DNA from: Rhodocyclales bacterium
Lineage (GTDB): Bacteria; Pseudomonadota; Gammaproteobacteria; Burkholderiales; Rhodocyclaceae
NCBI GenBank assembly: GCA_021413665.1
Contig: JAIOPW010000019.1
Coordinates: 1-9,706, forward strand
Direction of reading: 5' to 3'
Length of the DNA stretch: 9,706 nucleotides
In this document: positions 1 through 6,399 of the stretch, one piece after another
Layout: each line of letters opens with the position of its first letter
Position numbering within the stretch: position 1 is the stretch's first letter
Program-made: the position numbers and the translations under genes
The notes under the pieces: model-generated
Databases searched by the model: none
The model's input: the letters and a program-made list of their open reading frames with translations, nothing else
Told to the model about the DNA's origin: nothing

Positions 1-1910
1 ATCCAGCCGGCGAGCCGGGCGACCGGCAGGTAGAGCCAATGCCAGAAGTGGTCCTCGACCTTGACGCTGTAAAACGGCTTGGCGTCGCGCGCGGAGGGGA
101 AATGCCGCTCCATGCGGAACATTGGCTCGAAGATGCGGCGAATCGGCTGGCTGAAGCCTTCGGCGGTATCCTGCGCGCGCGGCCCTTCGAAGTGGTAGCC
201 GCAGTCCCAGGCCGTGGTGCGGCGGACGCGGCCATGATAGAGATGGCGCACCAGCCAGCGTCCCAGCAGCAGCGTGGCGGCGATGGTGACGAGGACGATC
301 AGCGGCTCGTAGCTGGCGCGTTCGGGTGAGATCGGCGCCAGCATCCACCAACCATGTTCATTCAGCTTGTCGGCGAGGCCGGTACCCAGCAACTGGCGCG
401 TGGCGGCGTCGACGCGCAGGATCACCGTCGACGGCATGACCCCGAGCAGCAGCGTGATCAGCGCCAGCCAGACCAGGCCGGCCTTCTCCCAGACGCCCGC
501 GTCGTGAGCGTTCCTGAGCCCCGGCTCGCGCATCTGGCCGAGGAAAATGATGCCGTAGAACTTGACCATGGCGAAACCGGCCAGCGCGGCGACCAGCACC
601 ACCAGCGCCGCCGCCACCGGCACCACCATGTTGAGCCAGGGGTGCGGCAGGCCGGGCGAGAAGAGGAAGCTTTGCAACAACAGCCACTCGGAGACGAAGC
701 CCGACAGCGGCGGCAGGCCGGCGCTGGCGATCACCCCCGCCAGCGCCAGCCAGGCCAACCAGGGCAAGCGGAGGATCAGCCCGCCGAGCTTGCCCAGGTT
801 GCGTTCCTTGGTCGCATGCAGCACCGAGCCGGTACACAGGAACAGCAGGCTCTTGAAGGCGGCGTGGGCCAGGCAATGGTAGAGCACTGCGGTCATGGCC
901 AGCGCCGCCAGCGCCTCCATGCGATAGGCGTGGAAGATCAGGGTCAGGCCGATGCCGACGGCGATCAGGCCGATGTTCTCGATCGAGGAATAGGCCAGCA
1001 GCCGCTTCATGTCACTTTGTACCGTGCTGTAGAGCACGCCGAACAGGGCCGTGATGAGGCCGACCACGAGTGCCACCACCCCCCACCACCAGATGGTGGC
1101 GTGCAGCAGGTCGAAGCTGACGCGCAGCAGGCCGTAGATGGCGGTCTTCAGCATCACGCCGCTCATCATCGCCGACACCGGCGAGGGCGCCGCCGGGTGC
1201 GCTTCCGGCAGCCAGACGTGGAGCGGCACCAGGCCGGCCTTGGCGCCGAAGCCGGCCAGCGCCAGCAGGAAGGCGGCCGACGCCCAGGCCGGCGAGAGTT
1301 CCTGCGCGCGCATGCCGGCGAAGCTGTAGTCGCCGGCGCCACCGGTCATGACACCGAAGCAGAGCAGGATGCCGATGGCGCCGATGTGGGCGATCAACAG
1401 ATACAGATAGCCGGCGCGACGGATTTCCTCGTGCTTGTGGTCGGTGGTGACGAGGAAGAAGGACGACAGTGCCATGCATTCCCAGGCGACCATGAAGGCG
1501 TAGGCGTCGTCGGCCAGCAGCACCATCAGCATGCTGGCAAGGAAAACGTGGTATTCGAGGCAGAGTACGCCGGGCGCGGCGCCTTCGCCCTTCCTGAAAT
1601 AGCCGGCCGCATAGATGGAAATGCCGACCGAGGTGAATCCCAGCAGCAGGGCGAAGATGGCGGAAAGGTTGTCCAGCCGCAAATGGAAGGGCAGGTCGGG
1701 CAGGCCGATCACCAGTACCGCGGTTTGCGCCTGGCCGCCGAGCGAAGCCAACGCGACCAGACCGACCAGCGCGCCGATAATTGCACCGAGCGGAAACAGG
1801 GTCTTGCTGATGAAGCGCGTGTTGCCCGGAGCGACCAGCCCCAGCAGGCCGATGGCGAGCCAGGCGCAGGCGGCGATCAACAAGGTGTCGATGGGAAGAA
1901 GGCTGGTCAT
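1..1910 (-). CDS. hyfB: HyfB-like antiporter-type membrane subunit of a complex I / hydrogenase-4-type complex (3' end off window)
   Basis: The frame is open for 636 codons from ATG at 1910-1908 to the left edge, so the C-terminal end lies outside the window. Members of the NuoL/NuoM/MrpA/HyfB family are multi-spanning inner-membrane proteins thought to translocate protons. The key family residues are visible: Glu144 in a VAWE motif, Lys224 in GFGAKAG, the PLHVWLPEAHPAAPSPVSA stretch (229-247), Lys255, Lys302 in DMKRLLAYSSIENIG, Lys353 in LAHAAFKS, and GLPPLSGFVSEWL around 398-410. The late motif WDCGY (568-572) followed by FSQPIRRIFEPM (586-597) is typical of HyfB/HycC rather than NuoL. E. 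coli HyfB is about 672 aa, so only some 35 residues are missing. The gene follows the SulP gene on the same strand after 68 bp. Whether the complex includes a real hydrogenase depends on genes to the left. The ribosome-binding site is weak, but this is the only sensible start. Confidence 0.88.
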   Translation of the reverse strand, partial: MTSLLPIDTLLIAACAWLAIGLLGLVAPGNTRFISKTLFPLGAIIGALVGLVALASLGGQAQTAVLVIGLPDLPFHLRLDNLSAIFALLLGFTSVGISIYAAGYFRKGEGAAPGVLCLEYHVFLASMLMVLLADDAYAFMVAWECMALSSFFLVTTDHKHEEIRRAGYLYLLIAHIGAIGILLCFGVMTGGAGDYSFAGMRAQELSPAWASAAFLLALAGFGAKAGLVPLHVWLPEAHPAAPSPVSAMMSGVMLKTAIYGLLRVSFDLLHATIWWWGVVALVVGLITALFGVLYSTVQSDMKRLLAYSSIENIGLIAVGIGLTLIFHAYRMEALAALAMTAVLYHCLAHAAFKSLLFLCTGSVLHATKERNLGKLGGLILRLPWLAWLALAGVIASAGLPPLSGFVSEWLLLQSFLFSPGLPHPWLNMVVPVAAALVVLVAALAGFAMVKFYGIIFLGQMREPGLRNAHDAGVWEKAGLVWLALITLLLGVMPSTVILRVDAATRQLLGTGLADKLNEHGWWMLAPISPERASYEPLIVLVTIAATLLLGRWLVRHLYHGRVRRTTAWDCGYHFEGPRAQDTAEGFSQPIRRIFEPMFRMERHFPSARDAKPFYSVKVEDHFWHWLYLPVARLAGW

Positions 1911-1932
1911 GTTCGCGGCGGGGACTTTGCGA

Positions 1933-1941
1933 ATTCTAGCA
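1933..1941 (-). promoter_or_regulatory. Possible extended -10 element before hyfB
   Basis: On the minus strand the gap between the SulP gene and hyfB carries TGCTAGAAT, an extended -10 (TGn) with a 5/6 match to TATAAT. It would start RNA near 1926, giving a leader of about 16 nt before the hyfB ATG. No convincing -35 is visible at normal spacing. hyfB could therefore have its own promoter as well as read-through from the SulP gene. This is a motif guess in a short GC-rich gap. Confidence 0.3.
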
Positions 1942-1948
1942 GTCGACC

Positions 1949-1964
1949 CCGGGCCGGCGCCCGG
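1949..1964 (-). repeat. GC-only inverted repeat between the SulP gene and hyfB
   Basis: CCGGGC and GCCCGG form a perfect 6-bp stem around a 4-nt loop, 15 bases past the SulP stop codon on the minus strand. No U-run follows, so it is not a standard intrinsic terminator. It could be an RNA stem that lowers read-through into hyfB or protects the upstream message, or it could be chance in GC-rich DNA. Confidence 0.35.
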
Positions 1965-1978
1965 ACAGCATGGCCGCG

Positions 1979-4129
1979 TCAGCCAAAACGCTGCTCCGGA
2001 ACGAGGGCCGGCACCGAGGCCGGCCGCAAGCCGTCGACCGCACCAAGATTCTCCTCGCGCGAGTAGATTCGTTCGAGGGCCATGTCCGCCGAGGCGAAGA
2101 AGGCCTTTTCGCCGATCGCGTCATGGAGCCCGGTGGCCTTCATGACATCCAGCACCTGCTTCTTCATGCCGGCGAACAGCACTACGACGCCGTTGCCGCG
2201 CAGGCGGTCGACGATATGGTGGATCACTTCTTCGCCGGAAGCATCGAGTTCGTTGATGCCGTCGCCGACGATCAGCAGGTAGGGCGCCTGAGGGTTGCTG
2301 GCCACCGCTTCGAGGATGGCATCCTCGAAAAATGCCACGTTGGCGAAGTAGAGGCGGCCGTCGAAGCGCACCGCGGTGACGACTTGCGACGGCGGCAGGT
2401 TGTGCACCTTCGCGTCGCGCAGCGTGCCGTCGGGATGGCGGCCGAGAATCACGGTGCGCGGCGACATGGTGCGATAAAGGTAGAGGCCGATGGCCAGCCC
2501 GGCACCGATCATGATGCCGGTGTCAAGATGCGGCGCCGCCGCCAGGGTGGCGACGAAGGTGACTATCGCGGCGACGCCATCGTGCCTGCTGGCCTTCCAG
2601 GCGTGCCGGATGGCCGCAACGTTGATCAGCCCGATCACCGCCATGATGATGACCGCCGCCAGCACGGCCTGCGGCAGATGGTAGAGCATGGGCGTCAAAA
2701 ACAGCAGTGTCAGCAGCACCAGCAGGCCGGTGAACACCGAAGACATGCCGGTCACCGCGCCTGCGTTGATGTTCACCGCCGAACGCGAGAAGGAGCCTGA
2801 AACGGGGAAGGACTGGGTGGCGGCGCCGACAATGTTGGCGAGGCCCTGGCCGATGAGTTCCTGGTTCGGGTCGATCTTCTGCTTGGTCTTGGCGGCGATG
2901 GCCTTGGCGATGGAGATGGCTTCCATGAAGCCGACCATGGAAATCACGATGGCAGCCGAGAACAGGCTGCCGAGCATGTCCCAGGACATCTTCGGCACCC
3001 CGACCGAGGGCAGGCCTTCCGGCACCCTGCCGACCACTTCGCCGCCACCGGTGAGCTTCATGCTGCCCTGGTCGGCACGGACGATGCGCCAGCGATGGCC
3101 GTCGCCCGCCTTTCCGGCCGGCACCTTGCCCTCGGCGTGGAACTCCGCCGGCTCGCCGGCGACACCGGGGGCGCGTTCGAAAACAAAGCTGCGGATGGCC
3201 CGATTGCGGCGGCGGTTCTCATCCTCGCGGTCCTTGAGCTGGAGGCGCAGCAGGTCCACCTCATAATTGAGGGTCACCACCTCGTGGGACAGTTCGCCGC
3301 GTGTCTTGCGCAGGGTCTTCAGCTCGGTTGCCTTGACGACGATCTGATCGCTTATTTCCTTGATCCGCGACTCGGTGCGGACGAACTCGGTGAGCAGCGT
3401 CTTGGCTTCGGGTTCCGCGACTTGCTCGATGGTCGCGGTGGCGTTCTGCTCGAAGCCGATCAACCACGATGCGGTGGTCGTCACCGCCACGGCAATCAGC
3501 ACCCCGGGCAGCTTGGGCGCCTTCTTGCGAATCACCCACATGATCGCGATGGCCGTCGCCCCCATGGCCAGGGTCGGCAGGTGCGTATCGCCAACCAGCT
3601 TGGCCACGCCCCAGATGTCCTCAATGAAATGCTCCGAGCGTCCCATCGGCACGCCCATCAGCTTGTTCACCTGCGACAGGGCGATGATGATCGCCGCCGC
3701 ATTGGTGAAGCCGACGATCACCGGGTGCGACAGGAAGTTCACGATGACGCCGAGCTTGAACACGCCGAGGGTCAGTTGAATGATCCCGACCAGCAGCGCC
3801 AGCATGATCGCCAGGGCGATGAAGGCGTCGGAGCCGGAGGCCGCCAGCGGCGTCAGCGAAGACGCCGTGAGCAACGACGCGACGGCGACCGGTCCGGTGC
3901 CGAGCTGGTTCGACGACCCCCATAGCGCGGCCACCATCACCGGCAGGAAGGCCGCATAGAGCCCGTAGTAGGCCGGCATGCCGGCGAGCTGGGCATAGGC
4001 CATCGACTGCGGCACCAGCACCAGGGCCACGGTGAGTCCGGCAAGGATGTCGGCGCGCAAGGTCGCGCCGCCGTAGGGCAGCCAGCGCAGGAAAGGCAGC
4101 AAACGTTGCAGCAAGGGCGGGAAGCTCAT
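1979..4129 (-). CDS. SulP (SLC26-type) anion permease with STAS domain and coiled-coil insert
   Basis: A 716-aa inner-membrane transporter. SulP proteins move sulfate, bicarbonate or related anions, usually with H+ or Na+; the substrate here is not readable from sequence. The N-terminal signature is present (RADILAGLTVALVLVPQSMAYA, 25-46; YYGLYAAFLP, 54-63), as are the conserved NQELIGQGLANIVG (422-435) and SGSFSRSAVN (444-453). Glu403 in GFMEA, in the helix I count as TM8, matches the conserved SLC26 TM8 acidic position. A STAS domain occupies about 575-690 and keeps an Asp-x-Ser core (D629-A-S631-G). The gene is longer than most SulPs (about 550-600 aa) because residues about 227-365 form an insert between TM7 and TM8, described separately. 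It starts 200 bp from, and divergent to, the response regulator gene and is followed by hyfB 68 bp on, probably in one transcript. The start fits the normal SulP N-terminus; the ribosome-binding site is weak. Confidence 0.9.
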   Translation of the reverse strand: MSFPPLLQRLLPFLRWLPYGGATLRADILAGLTVALVLVPQSMAYAQLAGMPAYYGLYAAFLPVMVAALWGSSNQLGTGPVAVASLLTASSLTPLAASGSDAFIALAIMLALLVGIIQLTLGVFKLGVIVNFLSHPVIVGFTNAAAIIIALSQVNKLMGVPMGRSEHFIEDIWGVAKLVGDTHLPTLAMGATAIAIMWVIRKKAPKLPGVLIAVAVTTTASWLIGFEQNATATIEQVAEPEAKTLLTEFVRTESRIKEISDQIVVKATELKTLRKTRGELSHEVVTLNYEVDLLRLQLKDREDENRRRNRAIRSFVFERAPGVAGEPAEFHAEGKVPAGKAGDGHRWRIVRADQGSMKLTGGGEVVGRVPEGLPSVGVPKMSWDMLGSLFSAAIVISMVGFMEAISIAKAIAAKTKQKIDPNQELIGQGLANIVGAATQSFPVSGSFSRSAVNINAGAVTGMSSVFTGLLVLLTLLFLTPMLYHLPQAVLAAVIIMAVIGLINVAAIRHAWKASRHDGVAAIVTFVATLAAAPHLDTGIMIGAGLAIGLYLYRTMSPRTVILGRHPDGTLRDAKVHNLPPSQVVTAVRFDGRLYFANVAFFEDAILEAVASNPQAPYLLIVGDGINELDASGEEVIHHIVDRLRGNGVVVLFAGMKKQVLDVMKATGLHDAIGEKAFFASADMALERIYSREENLGAVDGLRPASVPALVPEQRFG
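3236..3397 (-). other. Coiled-coil segment inside the SulP permease (residues 245-298)
   Basis: Positions 245, 249, 252, 256, 259, 263, 266, 270, 273, 277, 280, 284, 287, 291, 294 and 298 keep one unbroken 3-4 heptad spacing. Thirteen of these 16 are Leu, Ile, Val or Phe (the exceptions are Thr252, Lys266 and Arg277), and the surrounding residues are highly charged. This predicts a helix of about 54 residues forming a coiled coil. It lies in the larger insert (about 227-365), which continues with a basic stretch (RRRNRAIR, 306-313) and a glycine-rich, probably beta segment before the usual GRVPEGLPS motif (367-375) that precedes TM8. In SLC26 topology the TM7-TM8 loop faces outward, so the insert is probably periplasmic; that placement is inference. 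No change in frame or base composition marks it as a recent insertion. Confidence 0.75.
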
Positions 4130-4175
4130 GTCCGTGGACTCATGGATTGCGTCCGGGGAAGACCGCCTGCACCCG

Positions 4176-4211
4176 TTCTTGACGCTTTCTTGACGTAGCG
4201 GGCAATACTAT
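4176..4211 (+). promoter_or_regulatory. Tandem response-regulator box and -10 before the two-component operon
   Basis: TTCTTGACG occurs twice, at 4176-4184 and 4187-4195, giving an 11-bp period. Read as CTTGAC-N5-CTTGAC (4178-4194), this is the arrangement bound by dimers of OmpR/PhoB-family regulators and resembles the PmrA-type pattern YTTAAK-N5-YTTAAK. A -10-like TACTAT lies 11 bp after the second half-site at 4206-4211, as in regulator-activated promoters where the box replaces the -35. RNA would start near 4218, leaving a leader of about 110 nt. The same geometry recurs before the second SulP gene. The opposite strand reads TAGTAT over 4205-4210, a possible overlapping -10 for the divergent SulP gene. 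Confidence 0.55.
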
Positions 4212-4227
4212 CAGCCTCAATTGCGCG

Positions 4228-4262
4228 AAAACCAACAAGGTTTTTATTCTCCGATCAGGAGA
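4228..4262 (+). repeat. Two adjacent small inverted repeats in the regulator leader
   Basis: AAAACC (4228-4233) pairs with GGTTTT (4239-4244) across a 5-nt loop. TCTCC (4248-4252) pairs with GGAGA (4258-4262) across another 5-nt loop. Both lie downstream of the predicted start of the regulator transcript and upstream of the divergent SulP gene. The first is followed by T-rich sequence but its stem is AT-rich and weak. They may be leader hairpins, dyad operators or chance. Confidence 0.3.
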
Positions 4263-4329
4263 GCGTATTCCGCCCGCTATACCGCCGTGCCGCCACCGCC
4301 GACTTTGCGGCGTAGGCCATAATCGAGCC

Positions 4330-5043
4330 ATGAATGCGCCCCTGAAAATTCTTGTCGTCGAGGACAACCCCGACCTCGCCGCCAACCTGGTCGACTACCT
4401 TTCGGCCCGGGGCCATCTGGTCGACGCCGCGGGCGACGGCCTGACCGGCCTGCACCTTGCCGGCACGCAGAATTTCGACGTCATCCTGCTCGACCTGATC
4501 CTGCCGGGAATGGATGGCATCGCGCTGTGTCGCCACCTGCGCGAAGAAGCGGGAAAGAACACGCCCGTCCTCATGCTGACGGCGCGCGACACCCTCGACG
4601 ACAAGATTGCCGGGCTTGAAGCCGGCGCCGACGATTACCTGGTGAAGCCCTTCGCCATGCGCGAAGTCGCCGCCCGCATCAAAGCGCTGGCACGTCGCGC
4701 CAATGCGGCGATGACACAGGGCCAGCTAAAAGTGGCGGACCTGTGTTTCGACCCGGCCACGTTTCGCGTCACGCGCGCCGGCAAGGAGATCACGCTGCCG
4801 CCGATTCCCCTGCGCATGCTTGAAGCCCTGATGCGCGCGTCGCCGCGGGTGCTGGGACGCGAGGAACTGGAACGCGCCATCTGGGGCGATGCGCCGCCTG
4901 ACTCCGACGCCGTGCGCACCCATCTCCACCTGCTGCGCGCGGCGGTCGACAAGCCCTTCGCGCAACCCCTGCTGCATACCCTGCGTGGCATCGGCTGGCG
5001 GATTGCGGCGCCGGAACGACTGCCTCCCCCGCCCGTCCAATGA
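4330..5043 (+). CDS. OmpR/PhoB-family DNA-binding response regulator
   Basis: A 237-aa cytoplasmic two-component regulator. The N-terminal receiver domain (about 5-120) has the acidic pair Glu11-Asp12, phospho-acceptor Asp55 in VILLDLILPGMDG, switch Thr84 and Lys106 in LVKPF, so it should be phosphorylated normally. The C-terminal winged-helix domain (about 131-228) has a recognition helix around 192-207 (SDAVRTHLHLLRAAVD) and the wing motif LHTLRGIGWRI (216-226), closest in style to the QseB/PmrA/TctD branch. Its stop overlaps the kinase start as ATGA, implying coupled translation with its partner. The tandem box in its own promoter suggests autoregulation. The ATG at 4330 places the receiver strand LKILVVEDN in its usual position; the ribosome-binding site is poor. 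The signal and full target set cannot be told from sequence. Confidence 0.92.
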   Translation: MNAPLKILVVEDNPDLAANLVDYLSARGHLVDAAGDGLTGLHLAGTQNFDVILLDLILPGMDGIALCRHLREEAGKNTPVLMLTARDTLDDKIAGLEAGADDYLVKPFAMREVAARIKALARRANAAMTQGQLKVADLCFDPATFRVTRAGKEITLPPIPLRMLEALMRASPRVLGREELERAIWGDAPPDSDAVRTHLHLLRAAVDKPFAQPLLHTLRGIGWRIAAPERLPPPPVQ

Positions 5044-6305
5044 CTCGCCGACGCAGCCTGCGCCTTCGCGTCGCCCTGGCCTTCGCCGGAATGGGTGCGG
5101 TGCTCAGCGTGCTGCTCACCATCGGCACCTGGTTTGCGGCGCACGACGTGTCGCAGCGACTCATGGACCAGACGCTCAGGGCCGAGCTGGAAGACTACAT
5201 GGCGCGTCGCGCCCGCAACCCCAACTCGCAACCTCCGGATACCGCCAGCCTGCGCGGTTACCTCGGAAAAGCCGGCAGCAATGGGGAAGAAATGCCGCCG
5301 CAGGTGCGCACGCTGCCGCCGGGACAGCACGAGGTCAGGATCGACGGCACTCCCTATCGCGTCGCCGTCGCTGAACGTGATGGCAACCGCTACGTGATCC
5401 TGTTCGACGAAGCCAGGCAGAAGCGCCGCGAGCAGCGCTTTCTCGCCTATCTGGTGGCCGGCGCGCTGCTGATGACCCTGCTTGCCGCAGTGGGAGGCAT
5501 GTGGCTTGCCGCAAGGGTGATCGCACCCGTCACCGAATTGGCGCGAACGGTCGGGGGCGCCGGGCCGGAAAGTCCGCCGCGACTGTCCAATGCCGGCAAT
5601 GCCGAAAATCCCGGCGACGAGATTGACGAACTTACCCTTGCCTTCGACCGCTATATCGCCCGGCTGGCGGACTTCGTGGAGCGTGAACGCGCTTTCTCCG
5701 CCGATGCAAGCCACGAGTTGCGCACCCCGCTGGCCGTGATCCGCGGCGCCGCCGAGGTGCTGGCCGACGATCCGGATTTGAGTACGGCGCAGCGCGACCG
5801 CGTCGCCCGCATCGAACGCGCGACCGATGAAATGGGAGAGCTGATCGCAGCCCTGCTGCTGCTGGCGCGCGAGCAGGCGACGCCGATGGACGAAACCTGC
5901 GATGCACGACGCATCGCCGTCCACTGCATCGAGCGCTATCGTGCGCTGGCTGCCTCGCGCGGCACTGCGGTGAGCCTCGACGCGCCGGATGCGGTCGAGC
6001 TGCGGGCGCCAGCGGCCCTGTTTGCCATCGTCCTCGCCAACCTCGTTCACAACGCCGTTGCGCACACTCACGGCGGCGCAATCGCGGTGCGCCTCGACGC
6101 ATCCGGGTTAGCCGTGCGCGACAGCGGCAGTGGCATCCGCGACGAGGCGCTCGGCCTTGTCTTCGAGCGCTTTTACCGCGGCCCCGATAGCGCCGGCGCC
6201 GGGATCGGCCTCTCGCTGGTCAAGCGCATATGCGACCGCCTCGGCTGGCGAATCGAACTGCAGAGCGATCAGGTCGCTGGCACCACGGTGACCTTGCGTT
6301 TGTGA
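5040..6305 (+). CDS. Membrane sensor histidine kinase, partner of the adjacent regulator
   Basis: A 421-aa inner-membrane kinase. TM1 lies at about 11-33 and TM2 at about 134-157, enclosing a periplasmic region of about 100 residues. A HAMP-like linker follows (about 158-210, opening AARVIAPVTELA). The HisKA dimerisation domain has the H-box FSADASHELRTPLAVIRG, with His225 as phosphorylation site. The ATPase domain has the N-box NLVHNAVAH (Asn334, Asn338), the G1 box DSGSG (361-365), the F-box VFERFYR (374-380) and the G2 stretch GAGIGLSLVKRI (386-397). All catalytic motifs are intact. The gene begins in the last codons of the regulator gene (ATGA overlap), so the two form one operon. The sensor region has no clustered His, Cys or acidic residues pointing to a metal, and I do not recognise its ligand. 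The next gene starts about 95 bp after the stop. Confidence 0.92.
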   Translation: MTRRRSLRLRVALAFAGMGAVLSVLLTIGTWFAAHDVSQRLMDQTLRAELEDYMARRARNPNSQPPDTASLRGYLGKAGSNGEEMPPQVRTLPPGQHEVRIDGTPYRVAVAERDGNRYVILFDEARQKRREQRFLAYLVAGALLMTLLAAVGGMWLAARVIAPVTELARTVGGAGPESPPRLSNAGNAENPGDEIDELTLAFDRYIARLADFVERERAFSADASHELRTPLAVIRGAAEVLADDPDLSTAQRDRVARIERATDEMGELIAALLLLAREQATPMDETCDARRIAVHCIERYRALAASRGTAVSLDAPDAVELRAPAALFAIVLANLVHNAVAHTHGGAIAVRLDASGLAVRDSGSGIRDEALGLVFERFYRGPDSAGAGIGLSLVKRICDRLGWRIELQSDQVAGTTVTLRL

Positions 6306-6308
6306 GGC

Positions 6309-6342
6309 CTTAACGCTGTCTTCACGCGACTGTCGCTAGCAT
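6309..6342 (+). promoter_or_regulatory. Second tandem response-regulator box and -10, before the SulP-Usp gene
   Basis: CTTAAC-N5-CTTCAC (6309-6325) has the same 11-bp period as the box before the regulator gene, and a -10-like TAGCAT (6337-6342) again starts 11 bp after the second half-site. Aligning 6310-6342 with 4179-4211 without gaps gives 21 of 33 identical bases, including TTnACGC in the first repeat and TTnACG in the second. It begins four bases after the kinase stop, so it is a promoter position rather than coding sequence. RNA would start near 6349. Binding by the neighbouring regulator is inferred. Confidence 0.5.
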
Positions 6343-6350
6343 GTTCATTT

Positions 6351-6376
6351 GCCCGGGATGCCTGATCGTCCCGGGC
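6351..6376 (+). repeat. Perfect 8-bp inverted repeat at the head of the SulP-Usp leader
   Basis: GCCCGGGA (6351-6358) and TCCCGGGC (6369-6376) are exact reverse complements around a 10-nt loop. The stem begins within a few bases of the predicted transcript start and ends 23 bases before the chosen ATG. It lacks a U-run, so it is not a classical terminator. It could stabilise the 5' end of the message, act as an attenuator, weakly terminate the kinase transcript, or be a protein-binding palindrome. It buries the alternative ATG at 6358, which argues for a later start. Confidence 0.55.
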
Positions 6377-6399
6377 TATATGGCAGCCTGCTAATATTC

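Noticed and set aside
1931..1953. EcoRI, SalI and SmaI sites clustered within 23 bases, resembling a cloning polylinker
   Set aside because: Order and spacing match no vector polylinker I know, and flanking sequence continues smoothly between two related-strand genes, so chance in GC-rich DNA is likelier.
354..2066. 570-codon plus-strand open frame opposite hyfB
   Set aside because: Gln-, Arg- and His-rich shadow of the GC-rich hyfB gene, with no recognisable domain; the minus-strand frame has all family motifs.
4635..6071. 478-codon minus-strand open frame opposite the two-component genes
   Set aside because: It spans two well-supported opposite-strand genes and shows no domain; an antisense artefact of GC bias.
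6349..6360. Earlier in-frame starts TTG 6349 and ATG 6358 for the SulP-Usp gene
   Set aside because: They fall at the predicted transcript start and inside the hairpin stem, have no ribosome-binding site, and would add non-conserved residues.
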